Counted from the first letter of the stretch, positions 1 to 8,820 are shown. The stretch is DNA of 64,000 bases from an uncultured Cyclobacteriaceae bacterium (GCA_905479015.1 CAJQKV010000012.1:62001-126000), one strand, 5' to 3'. Numbers and translations: made by a program. Notes: generated by a model not told the origin, from the letters alone.

Positions 1-541
1 AGGCATCAATATCTAGTCCTGAATCTGTTTCATCAAGGATGGCTAGTTTGGGTTCTAGCATAGCCATTTGAAAAATTTCATTTCTTTTTTTCTCGCCTCC
101 AGAAAAACCTTCATTCAATGATCGACTGAGTAGTGCTTGATCGATTTCAACAAGTTTCATTTTAGCCTTCATCAGTTTCAGAAAAGCAACCGCATCTAGA
201 ATTTTTTCACCTCGATGTTGACGAATTTGATTCATCGCAGTTTTTAAGAAGTTTGTAGTACTGACGCCCGGGATTTCAACGGGATATTGAAAGGCTAAAA
301 AGATACCCTCCCTTGCCCGTTCTTCAGCTTCTAAATCAAGGAGGTTTTTGTTTTCAAAAACAATACTGCCCTCCGTGATTTCATAACCATCTCTCCCCGC
401 TAATACGGAGGCCAAGGTGCTTTTCCCAGACCCATTAGGACCCATTATTGCATGTACTTCCCCGGCTTCGACTTCTAAGTTAATGCCTTTGAGGATCTCT
501 TTACCCTCGATATTTGCATGGAGATTTTTTATGGATATCAT
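1..541 (-). CDS. sufC: SufC, Fe-S cluster assembly ATPase (partial, C-terminus outside window)
   Basis: This is the ABC-type ATPase of the SUF iron-sulfur assembly complex, which works in the cytoplasm with SufB and SufD. About 180 N-terminal codons are visible. Translated from the ATG at 541, it shows Walker A GPNGSGKST at residues 34-42, the SufC form of the ABC signature (FSGGEKKRNEI) near residue 145, and Walker B followed by LDETDSGLDID near the window edge. Full-length SufC is about 250 residues, so roughly 70 are cut off. It lies 31 bp downstream of sufB in the same direction, as in a sufBCDS-type operon. Identification is secure from the motifs. Confidence 0.96.
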   Translation of the reverse strand, partial: MISIKNLHANIEGKEILKGINLEVEAGEVHAIMGPNGSGKSTLASVLAGRDGYEITEGSIVFENKNLLDLEAEERAREGIFLAFQYPVEIPGVSTTNFLKTAMNQIRQHRGEKILDAVAFLKLMKAKMKLVEIDQALLSRSLNEGFSGGEKKRNEIFQMAMLEPKLAILDETDSGLDIDA

Positions 542-572
542 TTGATTTGTTCTACTGACTTGCTATTTATTT

Positions 573-2018
573 TTATCCTACACTCCCCTCAAGGGTAAGT
601 GCCAATAATTTCTGTGCTTCCACAGCAAATTCCATGGGTAGGTTATTCATTACTTCCTTGGCAAATCCGTTCACGATTAAGGCAACAGAGCTTTCTTCGT
701 CAAGTCCTCTTTGCTTACAGTAAAAGATTTGATCTTCACCAATTTTAGAGGTAGTAGCCTCATGTTCAATTTGAGAACTACTATTTTCAACATCAATGTA
801 AGGAAAGGTATGCGCACCACATTGATTTCCCATTAGTAATGAATCGCACTGAGAAAAATTTCTTGAATGGGTCGCTCTTTTTGAAATATTTACGTGACCT
901 CTGTAAGAGTTTTGAGACTTTCCTGCCGAAATCCCTTTGGATACGATTCTTGATTTGGTATGCTTTCCCAAATGAATCATTTTAGTTCCCGTATCGGCTT
1001 GCTGATAATTGTTGGTCACCGCAACGGAATAAAATTCTCCTACGGAATAATCACCCTTCAAGATACAAGAGGGGTATTTCCATGTGACAGCAGAGCCTGT
1101 TTCAACTTGAGTCCAAGAAATTTTGGCATGATCTCCAGCACAAATTCCTCTTTTGGTGACAAAATTGTAAATACCACCTACACCTTCTTTATTTCCTGGA
1201 TACCAGTTTTGAACAGTAGAATATTTTACCTCAGCATTCTTTGCTGCATAAATTTCTACTACGGCCGCATGCAGTTGGTTTTCATCTCGCATCGGCGCGG
1301 TACATCCCTCGAGGTAGCTCACATAGCTATCGTCCTCAGCAACAATCAGCGTTCTTTCAAATTGCCCTGTATTGGCCGCATTGATTCTAAAATACGTAGA
1401 AAGCTCCATGGGGCATCTAACGCCTTTGGGGATGTAACAAAAAGAGCCATCCGAAAACACAGCAGAGTTGAGCGCCGCGTAATAATTATCGGCCGCAGGG
1501 ACTACTGAACCTAAATATTTTTTAATGAGTTCCGGATGTTCAAGTACGGCTTCACTGAATGAGCAAAAAATAATCCCTAATTCCGAGAGTGTTTCTTTGA
1601 ACGTGGTAGCTACAGACACCGAATCAATTACAGCGTCCACTGCGATTCCTGATAAACGTTTTTGTTCGTTCAATGATATACCTAGTCGCTCAAATGTTTT
1701 GATCATTTCAGGATCAAGTTCATCCAAACTTTTTATTTTACCGCCTTTTTTTGGGGCTGAATAATATTTTAAAGCTTGGTAATCTATTTTAGGATAATGA
1801 ACATTGGACCATTTAGGCTCTTCCAACTGGGACCAATGCCGAAAGGACTTGAGTCTCCAGTTAAGCAGCCATTCGGGCTCATTTTTTTTGTGTGATATAA
1901 ATTTTACAATATCCTCATTGAGGCCCATCGGAGCTTCATCTGCTTCAAAATCAACAGACCAACCATGCTCATATTCTTTGGAGGTAAATTCTTCTAAAAT
2001 CTGATCATCTGTACTCAT
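573..2018 (-). CDS. sufB: SufB, Fe-S cluster scaffold subunit
   Basis: This 481-residue protein is the scaffold subunit of the SufBCD complex, on which nascent Fe-S clusters are built under aerobic or iron-poor conditions. Its length matches the family (about 470-490). The long beta-helical core is clear, with family stretches such as [20 protein letters not shown] near the C-terminus, and SVFSDGSF-type and [15 protein letters not shown] segments in the middle. It is the first gene of the visible suf unit, with sufC 31 bp downstream. A TAnnTTTG box sits about 25 bp upstream of the ATG. A 182-aa open frame on the opposite strand is a shadow of this gene. Confidence 0.97.
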   Translation of the reverse strand: MSTDDQILEEFTSKEYEHGWSVDFEADEAPMGLNEDIVKFISHKKNEPEWLLNWRLKSFRHWSQLEEPKWSNVHYPKIDYQALKYYSAPKKGGKIKSLDELDPEMIKTFERLGISLNEQKRLSGIAVDAVIDSVSVATTFKETLSELGIIFCSFSEAVLEHPELIKKYLGSVVPAADNYYAALNSAVFSDGSFCYIPKGVRCPMELSTYFRINAANTGQFERTLIVAEDDSYVSYLEGCTAPMRDENQLHAAVVEIYAAKNAEVKYSTVQNWYPGNKEGVGGIYNFVTKRGICAGDHAKISWTQVETGSAVTWKYPSCILKGDYSVGEFYSVAVTNNYQQADTGTKMIHLGKHTKSRIVSKGISAGKSQNSYRGHVNISKRATHSRNFSQCDSLLMGNQCGAHTFPYIDVENSSSQIEHEATTSKIGEDQIFYCKQRGLDEESSVALIVNGFAKEVMNNLPMEFAVEAQKLLALTLEGSVG

Positions 2019-2042
2019 CTATCCTTCTTCTCATTTAGGTTG

Positions 2043-2050
2043 CAAATTTA
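2043..2050 (-). promoter_or_regulatory. Putative Bacteroidota -7 box of sufB
   Basis: On the minus strand the sequence reads TAAATTTG, an exact match to the Bacteroidota -7 consensus TAnnTTTG. It would place transcription start about 18 nt before the sufB ATG. No TTG -33 element is visible at 17-23 bp spacing. Such boxes also arise by chance in AT-rich DNA, so the position is the main support. Confidence 0.45.
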
Positions 2051-2200
2051 ATCACTTATTCATACACATTCTAAATAAGGAGAAAAAAATATCATTTATT
2101 AACTATAATTATGATATGTCTCAGAATAAGCTCATTACTTTCCGTTTGTCCTAAAAACTAAAATCGATGGCATATCTTTTTTAGGGAGTATGATTTATCC

Positions 2201-2665
2201 TCAAGAAAAAGACAAATGCCTGTTCAGGCTTTCCTCCAAACTTATAAATGTTTCCGTACGTTCGATTCCTTCAACTTTTTGAATCTTATCATGTAAGACA
2301 TCTTTAAGGTGCCGGGTGTCCTTGCAATGTATTTTTATGAAAATATTGTAGTTACCTGTTGTATAGTGAACTTTCACGATCTCTGGAATTTCTTTTAAGT
2401 TATTCACTACGGAATCGTAAAGAGAACTTTTAAGTAGATAAATGCCCATAAAGCAGGTTACATCAAATCCCAATTTTGAGTAATCCATTTTAAGTGTTGT
2501 GCCAGTCACAATCCCCATCTCCTCTAGTTTTTTCATTCTAACGTGTACAGTACCCCCTGACACAAAGACTCTTTTTGCTACTTCTGTGTAGGGTATTTTG
2601 GCATCTTCCATCAAAATATTAAGTATTTTGAGATCTACGTTATCAATTTCGTAATTTTTACTCAT
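2201..2665 (-). CDS. Lrp/AsnC family transcriptional regulator
   Basis: This 154-residue protein is a typical Lrp/AsnC regulator. The N-terminal winged HTH (residues about 5-60) contains the family pattern DNVDLKILNILMEDAKIPYT and a VHVRMKKLEEMGIV recognition region. The C-terminal RAM ligand-binding domain (about 70-150) has the VKVHYTTGNYNIFIKI strand pattern. Members bind DNA as oligomers and sense amino acids or related metabolites. The ligand cannot be told from sequence. It stands alone between sufB (181 bp away) and the tRNA-like RNA, and shares the minus strand with sufB. No partner gene points to a specific target pathway. Confidence 0.93.
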   Translation of the reverse strand: MSKNYEIDNVDLKILNILMEDAKIPYTEVAKRVFVSGGTVHVRMKKLEEMGIVTGTTLKMDYSKLGFDVTCFMGIYLLKSSLYDSVVNNLKEIPEIVKVHYTTGNYNIFIKIHCKDTRHLKDVLHDKIQKVEGIERTETFISLEESLNRHLSFS

Positions 2666-2774
2666 CTTAAAGTTGTTTTTTGTTAATTATGTAAAATTAT
2701 GACTATATATCTGACTTGTCTATAAATATTATCCAAATTTATTAAATTATTTTTAATATAACGCAAATAATACT

Positions 2775-2782
2775 TAATTTTG
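2775..2782 (+). promoter_or_regulatory. Putative -7 box of the tRNA-like RNA
   Basis: TAATTTTG matches TAnnTTTG exactly and lies 41 bp upstream of the first acceptor base of the tRNA-like RNA. That would give a short 5' leader to be removed by RNase P. No TTG -33 element is found at normal spacing; the nearest is about 56 bp upstream. The assignment therefore rests on the box and its position. Confidence 0.4.
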
Positions 2783-2823
2783 AATTGCATTTCTTTATTG
2801 ATCAAGGTCAAAAAGAAATTTAT

Positions 2824-2945
2824 TGTAGGATGATGAAACTGGCAGACATGCCCTCCTATCTCGGGGGTGAAGGTTCGGGATAAAGCACATATGGAGCTCG
2901 TATGTGTCTAACCACTTCGTGGAGGTTCGATTCCTTCTCCTACAG
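2824..2945 (+). tRNA. Class II tRNA-like RNA, Leu-type D arm, AUC anticodon position, oversized variable arm
   Basis: The sequence folds as a full cloverleaf. The acceptor is 2824-2830 with 2938-2944 (7 bp, U1-A72). U8 is at 2831. The D stem is 2833-2835/2847-2849, with A14, GG (2841-2842) and A21 in the loop. The anticodon stem is 2851-2855/2863-2867 around loop CTATCTC. The T stem is 2921-2925/2933-2937 with loop TTCGATT. The discriminator is G2945 and no CCA is encoded, as for tRNA-Asp in this window. The D-arm region resembles bacterial tRNA-Leu. Oddities: positions 34-36 are AUC, position 37 is U, and the variable region (2868-2920) is about 53 nt. That region can fold as GAAGGTT (2869-2875) with 2910-2918, plus CACATA/TATGTG (2886-2891/2901-2906). 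It could be a non-decoding tRNA relative, a rare serine- or leucine-type isoacceptor, or a decayed gene. The folding is seen; the function is unknown. Confidence 0.75.
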
Positions 2946-2974
2946 CAATTTATTAAGTTAATGTTGTTTATTTG

Positions 2975-3010
2975 AAAGTCGTTTGTAGGGGTGCAAGCGG
3001 CTTTTTTTTT
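2975..3010 (+). terminator. Intrinsic terminator of the tRNA-like RNA
   Basis: There is a 13-bp hairpin, 2975-2987 paired with 2992-3004 (some G-U pairs), with a GGGG loop. A run of T follows directly, to 3010. It lies 30 nt after the tRNA-like RNA on the same strand. The minus-strand reading lacks a good U tract, so it is best read as the end of the plus-strand transcript. Confidence 0.85.
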
Positions 3011-3047
3011 GCTTTTTCTTAAATCAGGAATTAATATATTTAAAGAA

Positions 3048-3695
3048 TTAAAAAAGGAAATAAAGGCTTCCAAAAAAGAGCAATTGAATGATTAAAATAT
3101 GTAGGGAAATTTTAAAATGTCCCTTGAATTGGACAAGTTCCAACAGGCTTTGAATCAGTATTGAATAAATAAGCCATCCAATATAATTGCTGAGCGGTGC
3201 GACCATCGTATCAAAAGACCAATAGTCAAGTTGTGGTGCGAGGGATTCTATTAGAATATCAAGACTAACCATGAGTACCGAAGAAACTAATATTTTCATG
3301 ACAGGAACTTTAAAAAATCTTTGAATAATCCCGCGTGATGCTAAAGATAAAATGACCCAATTAATCCCCATTATTATGGGAACATCATCTAGCTTCATCC
3401 CCAAATTAGCACCATAACTATAATCCCCAAATAAAAAACCAAACTTAACACCTAACCATTCGGCCATAAATCCAATAAAAAAAACGGCCGGTATGGGCCA
3501 AGATATTTTGATGCTTTTTTTGGGTAGACCATCCCATAGAACCAAAAATATTAAGAAAAGTATGGCCCATGTTTTACTAAGGAACCATTGAATATATCCT
3601 AAATATATACCCATGAGAGCTGAGAAATGAATAATGTAAAGGACACATATAAAAAGGGTACTCCTTGAAGGCATACGTTTTTGGATCAGGTTCAT
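3048..3695 (-). CDS. CruF/DUF422-like carotenoid biosynthesis membrane protein
   Basis: This 215-residue integral membrane protein belongs to the CruF/DUF422 carotenoid family, whose characterised members hydrate or hydroxylate acyclic ends of carotenoids (1',2'-hydratase type). About six to seven hydrophobic helices are visible. The family segment FGDYSYGANLGMKLDDVPI followed by a GINW motif lies near residues 90-113. It overlaps the stop of crtD by 4 bp (ATGA type), so the two are translationally coupled and probably act on the same pigment. The exact reaction in this organism cannot be read from sequence. It is shorter than many CruF proteins but appears complete. Confidence 0.82.
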   Translation of the reverse strand: MNLIQKRMPSRSTLFICVLYIIHFSALMGIYLGYIQWFLSKTWAILFLIFLVLWDGLPKKSIKISWPIPAVFFIGFMAEWLGVKFGFLFGDYSYGANLGMKLDDVPIIMGINWVILSLASRGIIQRFFKVPVMKILVSSVLMVSLDILIESLAPQLDYWSFDTMVAPLSNYIGWLIYSILIQSLLELVQFKGHFKISLHILIIQLLFFGSLYFLF

Positions 3696-5164
3696 TTGAG
3701 GCTAGTAATCTGTTCACCTACAATTTTAGCAGATAATAAGGACAAAGGAATACCTCCCCCGGGATGTACAGATCCCCCGCAGAAATACAAATTTTTTAAT
3801 TGCTTTGAGAAATTGGGATGTCGTAAAAAGGCAGCAAATTTATTATTACTTGAAGCACCATAAAGGGCACCTTGATGTGAACTTGTTTTTGATTCTATTT
3901 TGATGGGATCTAGAATTTCTTCGGCTTCAATATAATCTTCAATATGTACGTTGAGTGTTCGATTTATTTTCTTAATAATATTTTGGCGGGCTTCCTTTTT
4001 TATTTGCTCCCAGTCTTGGTTGAAATTGCCTGGGCAATTAATCATTACAAACCAGTTCTCACAGCCTTCGGGCGCATCTTTTTTTTCTTCCTTACTTGAG
4101 ATGTTGATGTAAATGGTAGGATCATCAATGAGGGTTTTCCTTTCAAAAATATGCTTGAATTCTTCTTCATAGGATTCGCTGAACAAAATATTATGAAGAT
4201 CGAGGGGTTCAAAGGTCTTTTTGATGCCCCAATAAAATATTAAGGCTGAGCTTGAGCGCTCTTGAGCAAGGGTCTTTTTGGGTTTGATAACATCTTTAAG
4301 TAGCCGTTGATAGGTGGCGTAAATATCCATGTTGCACACAATCAAATCACCTTCATGTTTCTGTGACCCTGCCACAACACCCGTGATTTTGCTTCCGTCA
4401 TGAAGAATTTCTGTTACCGCATTGGATAACTGAAATTCGGCTCCTTTCGATTGGCACAAACGATAGAGGCTTTGACTGATCTCATGCATACCTCCCTTAG
4501 GAAAATAGGTACCTAAGCCCATTTCTAAATGGGGAATCATGGACATAATGCCAGGGGTTTTATAAGGTGAAGAGCCATTGTAAGTCGCAAATCGATTAAA
4601 AAACTGGATCAGTTTCTTATTTTTTAATGTTCGTTGGTTAAGTTGATTAAGAGACTCAAATAAATTTAGGTGAACACTATTAAATAAAGCCTTGATCGTA
4701 GTAAAGGAAAAATAAGTAGCCCAACGATGCAGTGATTTTTCAAGAAATATGGGTGCCGTAAGGTCATATTTGAGTTTAGACTTTTTCAAATATTCTGTAA
4801 TAATCATAGGATCAACCTTAAAAACCTGACTGACTTCATTGACAAACAATGATGGATCCGATTTTGCGGAAAAGGTGGTACCATCTTCCCAAAAATAATT
4901 ACAGAGGACCTTCTTTCTAGTATAATTAAAATGGTCTTGGGGGTTTTCTCCAAACAATTCAAATAATTCATTGACGTATTGCGGCATGGTAAATAGCGAA
5001 GGCCCCATGTCCCATCGATAACCTTTGTTGTGAAAACTAGTGATTTTGCCACCCACATAGTCATTGGTTTCAAAAGCTTTCACCCGATAACCTTTTTGTA
5101 ACAGTCTTAAAATTGATGCAAGACCTGCGATACCCGTTCCTATGACGATGGCTGTTTTTCTCAT
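3692..5164 (-). CDS. crtD: CrtD-like hydroxycarotenoid 3,4-desaturase (CrtI superfamily)
   Basis: This 490-residue FAD-dependent amine-oxidase-fold desaturase belongs to the CrtI/CrtD superfamily. The N-terminal dinucleotide motif is VIGTGIAGLASILRL (residues 7-21), followed by an acidic residue and GGK at the end of the first Rossmann unit. The segment RWDMGPSLFTMPQ is more typical of Bacteroidota CrtD than of phytoene desaturase CrtI. The C-terminal FAD signature FCGGSVHPGGGIPLSLLSAK is present. It likely introduces the 3,4 double bond into a 1-hydroxylated carotenoid. The overlapping cruF-like gene fits a monocyclic xanthophyll pathway. CrtI (phytoene desaturase) is the alternative. Confidence 0.85.
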   Translation of the reverse strand: MRKTAIVIGTGIAGLASILRLLQKGYRVKAFETNDYVGGKITSFHNKGYRWDMGPSLFTMPQYVNELFELFGENPQDHFNYTRKKVLCNYFWEDGTTFSAKSDPSLFVNEVSQVFKVDPMIITEYLKKSKLKYDLTAPIFLEKSLHRWATYFSFTTIKALFNSVHLNLFESLNQLNQRTLKNKKLIQFFNRFATYNGSSPYKTPGIMSMIPHLEMGLGTYFPKGGMHEISQSLYRLCQSKGAEFQLSNAVTEILHDGSKITGVVAGSQKHEGDLIVCNMDIYATYQRLLKDVIKPKKTLAQERSSSALIFYWGIKKTFEPLDLHNILFSESYEEEFKHIFERKTLIDDPTIYINISSKEEKKDAPEGCENWFVMINCPGNFNQDWEQIKKEARQNIIKKINRTLNVHIEDYIEAEEILDPIKIESKTSSHQGALYGASSNNKFAAFLRHPNFSKQLKNLYFCGGSVHPGGGIPLSLLSAKIVGEQITSLK

Positions 5165-5213
5165 GAATGCGCGTTTATAATTGCAAATTAAGTGAATAGG
5201 AGATTTTGAATTT

Positions 5214-5221
5214 TAATTTTG
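5214..5221 (+). promoter_or_regulatory. Putative -7 box before the small unknown gene
   Basis: TAATTTTG matches TAnnTTTG and ends 11 bp before the ATG at 5233, so the transcript would have only a few leader bases. There is no TTG at normal -33 spacing. The evidence is weak and positional. Confidence 0.3.
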
Positions 5222-5232
5222 GCGTATTATTA

Positions 5233-5649
5233 ATGAAAATATTTCCTTTGAAGCCTGAGGAGCGACAAATAAATGTTTTTATAAAATCACTGGTTTTTAC
5301 TAATATTTTTACTATTATTGCTAATAATAATAGTAAAAAAATAAGATCAATGGAAGTAGATGATGTAGGGACGTCTTTAATAATGAACGATCATTATGAT
5401 CTCAAAATAGAATCTAAGAGGTTAATTTCAGGTAATTTTCAAGTGAAGTTTTTTGCACGTCTAAAACAAAACAAACCTTTTTATGGCTACGTTTTGGTAG
5501 ATGCGGCCTGTACCTTGAAAGAAGTTGTTTTGAGAATAAGAAATAAATTATCCCTTATTCAAGGTCAAAAGGATTTTAGACAGACGCATCTTTATTCCAT
5601 AGGTAAATCTTCAGATTTAGATTTAAATTTCATCATATTTGATCAGTAA
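5233..5649 (+). CDS. Hypothetical protein, 138 aa
   Basis: I do not recognise this protein. From the ATG at 5233 it is 138 residues, soluble, with no signal peptide or membrane segment. Its second half (LKIESKRLISGNFQVKFFAR and onward) looks like alternating strands. A TTG at 5206 in the same frame would add nine residues, but the TAATTTTG box overlaps that stretch, so I prefer the ATG. It lies 32 bp before the XRE-S24 regulator on the same strand and may be co-transcribed with it. Codon use resembles the neighbours. Function is unknown. Confidence 0.6.
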   Translation: MKIFPLKPEERQINVFIKSLVFTNIFTIIANNNSKKIRSMEVDDVGTSLIMNDHYDLKIESKRLISGNFQVKFFARLKQNKPFYGYVLVDAACTLKEVVLRIRNKLSLIQGQKDFRQTHLYSIGKSSDLDLNFIIFDQ

Positions 5650-5681
5650 CATTTTTAAGCATACACTTAGACCCATATGAC

Positions 5682-6467
5682 ATGTCCATAGCCGAAAATC
5701 TAAAATTTTTAAGAAAAAAAGCGGGGTACACCCAAGAGCAGTTTGCGCAGGAATTAGGGATCAAGCGTTCTTTAGTGGGGGCTTATGAAGAAGGTAGGGC
5801 AGAGCCTCGATTGCAAAATTTGTCTAAAATATCCAAAGTATTGAACGTGACTGTGGATGGCCTTATTGTCGGAGATCAAACAACCTTAAAGTCAATTAAA
5901 TTTCAAAAGGAAAAAATTAAGATTTTATCCATTACGATGGATAAGCAAGAGAATGAAAATATTGAATTAATTCACCAGAAAGCTTCAGCAGGCTACTTGA
6001 ATGGGTTTTCAGATCCCGAATTCATCTCAGAATTGCCCAAATTCCAATTGCCTATGTTGGCAAAAAATGCGACTTATAGGGCCTTTGAAATTGTGGGTGA
6101 TTCAATGCTTCCCTTAACCCCAGGCAGTATTGTTGTCGGGAAGTATATTGATTCTGTTACTGACATTAAAAATGGAAAAACCTATGTGCTCATTACCCTG
6201 AATGAGGGCATTGTATATAAACGAATATTTAATTATTTGAATGATCGAGGTAAATTATACTTGGTCTCTGATAATCAGGCTTATTCTGCCTATGAAATTG
6301 CCCCTGAAGATGTAGAAGAGATTTGGGAAGCGAGGGCTTTCATTAGCATAGATTTTCCAGATCCCGATGCTTCCAAAGAAATTTCGATCGATAAGTTGAC
6401 AGACATTGTTTTAGATATTCAAAAAAATGTGATAGGATTGAAAGGTGAGCTGAAAGGGAAGATCTAA
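5682..6467 (+). CDS. XRE-family regulator with S24 (LexA/CI-type) peptidase domain
   Basis: This 261-residue protein has an N-terminal XRE helix-turn-helix (residues 5-62; IKRSLVGAYEEGRAEPRLQNLSK region). After a linker comes an S24 peptidase-like domain (about 100-225). The presumed catalytic dyad is Ser141 in GDSMLP and Lys180 in VYKRIF. An Ala-Gly pair in the KASAGYLNG stretch before the domain is a possible self-cleavage site, as in CI and LexA repressors. Proteins of this layout are common chromosomal regulators in Bacteroidota. No phage genes are nearby, so this is probably a stress-responsive regulator and not a prophage repressor. Its targets are unknown. Confidence 0.88.
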   Translation: MSIAENLKFLRKKAGYTQEQFAQELGIKRSLVGAYEEGRAEPRLQNLSKISKVLNVTVDGLIVGDQTTLKSIKFQKEKIKILSITMDKQENENIELIHQKASAGYLNGFSDPEFISELPKFQLPMLAKNATYRAFEIVGDSMLPLTPGSIVVGKYIDSVTDIKNGKTYVLITLNEGIVYKRIFNYLNDRGKLYLVSDNQAYSAYEIAPEDVEEIWEARAFISIDFPDPDASKEISIDKLTDIVLDIQKNVIGLKGELKGKI

Positions 6468-6882
6468 GTCTTTCGAAGATTACTTTTCAGAATTAAGTCT
6501 TTTCACCTTTTTATCTCGTTTGGTGCTCCACTATGCCTTACTAAAATTCATTTGATTAAGAATTGAGAGGGAATGTTTCCATTTTTACTTCCAAGCAAAA
6601 CGTATTCGCTCAAATCAGTTACCCATAGGGAGGCAATTAATTCCTGTAATTCTCAGCGTTTGGGTGAAGTATTATTTGAAGGTTTCTAGAAAGTTACGTG
6701 CCGTTTTTAACTTGAATAAGGTCAAATCACTTAAAAAACAAAACAATGCGCTTATGAGTGAAGAATAATTAATGCCGAAAAAAAATTATTTAAAATTTAA
6801 ATCATTGCATATTTGCCAAAATATTACTGGCGTTTGAAGCAGGGTTAATTCAAAAGAAAAAGCATCAATTTAAAAAAAATTC
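6468..6882. other. Intergenic region of 415 bp before thrS
   Basis: This AT-rich stretch contains no convincing open frame, tRNA or terminator. A near-match to the -7 consensus (CATATTTG) lies about 70 bp before thrS and could belong to its promoter. I see no T-box-like structure. The length suggests room for upstream regulation of the translation operon, but nothing specific is visible. Confidence 0.4.
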
Positions 6883-8820
6883 ATGAGTACACAACCTATC
6901 ATAATTACATTACCGGATGGAAGCGAGAAAGAATATCCTGGTCCAGTTACGCCCATGGATGTTGCTCTTGAGATCAGTGAAGGTTTGGCTCGTAATGTTT
7001 TAGCGGCCAAAGTGAATGGCACCACTGTGGACGCTTCGACGTTAATCAATAGCGATGCGTCTCTTGAATTATTGACTTGGAAGGACCTTGATGGAAAAGC
7101 GACGATGTGGCATTCTTCCGCTCATTTGATGGCCGAGGCTTTGGAATCCTTGTACCCAGGAGTGAAATTAGGTATCGGACCTGCCATCGACAGTGGCTTT
7201 TATTATGATGTTGATTTCGGTGAAATGGTTTTTGATGGGGAGCAATTATTTCTTATTGAAGAAAAAATGTTGGAATTGGCCCGTCAGAAAAATGAATTTT
7301 TAAGAAAATCAATTTCAAAACAGGATGCGGTTGACTATTTTGAAGCAAAAGGCGATGAGTACAAACTTGAACTGATTGAAAATTTAAAAGATGGTGAGAT
7401 TACTTTTTACACCCAAGGTGATTTTACGGATTTATGTAAGGGCCCTCACATTCCTAATACAGGTTTTATTAAGGCGGTTAAAATTTTAAATATTGCGGGG
7501 GCGTATTGGCGCGGAGATGAAAAAAGGAAACAACTTACCAGACTCTATGGTATCTCATTTCCCAAGCAAAAAGAACTCAAGGAATATTTAGCCCTTTTAG
7601 AAGAAGCGAAAAAAAGAGACCATAGGAAAATTGGGCAAGAGTTAGGTTTTTTTACGTTCTCCCAAAAAGTAGGCAAGGGACTTCCGCTTTGGTTACCCAA
7701 GGGTGCCGTCTTGCGTGAAAGGTTAGAGAGTTTTCTCAAAAAGGCGCAGGCGAAAGCTGGATACGATCCGGTGATCACTCCTCACATCGGTACGAAAGAG
7801 CTCTACATCACATCAGGTCATTATGAAAAGTATGGTAAGGACTCTTTTCAACCCATTCTTACGCCTTCTGAGGATGAAGAGTTTTTGTTGAAGCCTATGA
7901 ATTGTCCTCACCACTGCGAGATTTACAAGTCTCAGCCGAGGTCATACAAAGAGCTTCCTGTACGTTATGCTGAGTTTGGAACCGTGTATCGGTATGAGCA
8001 AAGTGGTGAGCTCCATGGTCTGACTAGGGTTCGAGGCTTTACACAGGATGATGCTCATATTTTTTGTAGACCAGATCAAGTAAAAGAAGAGTTTTCAAAG
8101 GTCATCGATTTAACCTTGTACGTCTTGAAGGCCTTGGGTTTTCCTGAATTTACTGCGCAAGTATCTTTAAGGGACCTATCAACTCCAGAGAAATACATCG
8201 GGACAGATGAGAATTGGAATATTGCCGAAACGGCGATACAGGATGTAGCCAAAGAAAAAGGACTTGATACCGTGATAGAAACCGGAGAAGCTGCGTTTTA
8301 TGGTCCAAAATTAGATTTTATGGTTAAAGATGCCATTGGTAGAAAGTGGCAATTAGGAACCATACAAGTTGATTATACGTTGCCAGAGCGCTTTGAATTG
8401 GAATATGTTGGTGCGGATAACCAGAAGCATCGTCCTGTAATGATTCATAGAGCCCCCTTCGGTTCACTCGAAAGATTTATTGCCATTCTCATTGAAAATA
8501 CAGCGGGAAATTTGCCCCTTTGGTTAGCGCCTGAGCAGTTCGCTATGCTACCTATTTCTGAAAAGTATCATGATTATGCGGAAAAAGTATTTCTACAGTT
8601 GCAAGAACACGATCTAAAAGGCTTTACAGATCGACGAGACGAAAAGATAGGAAAAAAAATCAGGGATGCTGAGGTGAAGAAAATACCTTTCATGCTCATT
8701 GTGGGAGACAAGGAGTCCGCAGAAAATACCCTGTCAGTGAGAGCTCATGGAGCAGGAGATTTAGGATCTTTTAGTGTAAATGAGTTTTTAGAGATGTTTA
8801 AAAAGAAGATAGAAATCTAA
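6883..8820 (+). CDS. thrS: Threonyl-tRNA synthetase
   Basis: This 645-residue class II synthetase charges tRNA-Thr. It has the standard layout. The TGS domain is at residues 1-65. The editing domain contains [11 protein letters not shown] and the [13 protein letters not shown] zinc-type motif. The catalytic core contains [11 protein letters not shown] with the zinc-binding Cys, and motif 2, [14 protein letters not shown]. The anticodon-binding domain fills the last 110 residues. It heads the thrS-infC-rpmI-rplT arrangement found in many bacteria. Editing and zinc residues look intact, and length is normal for the family. Confidence 0.98.
   Translation: MSTQPIIITLPDGSEKEYPGPVTPMDVALEISEGLARNVLAAKVNGTTVDASTLINSDASLELLTWKDLDGKATMWHSSAHLMAEALESLYPGVKLGIGPAIDSGFYYDVDFGEMVFDGEQLFLIEEKMLELARQKNEFLRKSISKQDAVDYFEAKGDEYKLELIENLKDGEITFYTQGDFTDLCKGPHIPNTGFIKAVKILNIAGAYWRGDEKRKQLTRLYGISFPKQKELKEYLALLEEAKKRDHRKIGQELGFFTFSQKVGKGLPLWLPKGAVLRERLESFLKKAQAKAGYDPVITPHIGTKELYITSGHYEKYGKDSFQPILTPSEDEEFLLKPMNCPHHCEIYKSQPRSYKELPVRYAEFGTVYRYEQSGELHGLTRVRGFTQDDAHIFCRPDQVKEEFSKVIDLTLYVLKALGFPEFTAQVSLRDLSTPEKYIGTDENWNIAETAIQDVAKEKGLDTVIETGEAAFYGPKLDFMVKDAIGRKWQLGTIQVDYTLPERFELEYVGADNQKHRPVMIHRAPFGSLERFIAILIENTAGNLPLWLAPEQFAMLPISEKYHDYAEKVFLQLQEHDLKGFTDRRDEKIGKKIRDAEVKKIPFMLIVGDKESAENTLSVRAHGAGDLGSFSVNEFLEMFKKKIEI

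Noticed and set aside
960-1508. 182-aa open frame on the plus strand
   Set aside because: It is fully antisense to sufB, whose reading is secure; long shadow frames are common opposite conserved genes.
2824-2945. Selenocysteine tRNA
   Set aside because: The anticodon is AUC and not UCA, the D stem has only 3 bp instead of the extended D stem of tRNA-Sec, and no SelA/SelB genes are near.
2824-2945. Normal tRNA-Leu
   Set aside because: None of the Leu anticodons (UAA, CAA, GAG, UAG, CAG) fits, G73 replaces A73, and the variable region is far too long.
2795-3073. 92-aa open frame on the minus strand
   Set aside because: It runs antisense across the tRNA-like RNA and its terminator and has no protein-family pattern.
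5682-6467. Prophage repressor
   Set aside because: The S24 layout is similar to CI, but no integrase, tail, capsid or lysis genes occur nearby.
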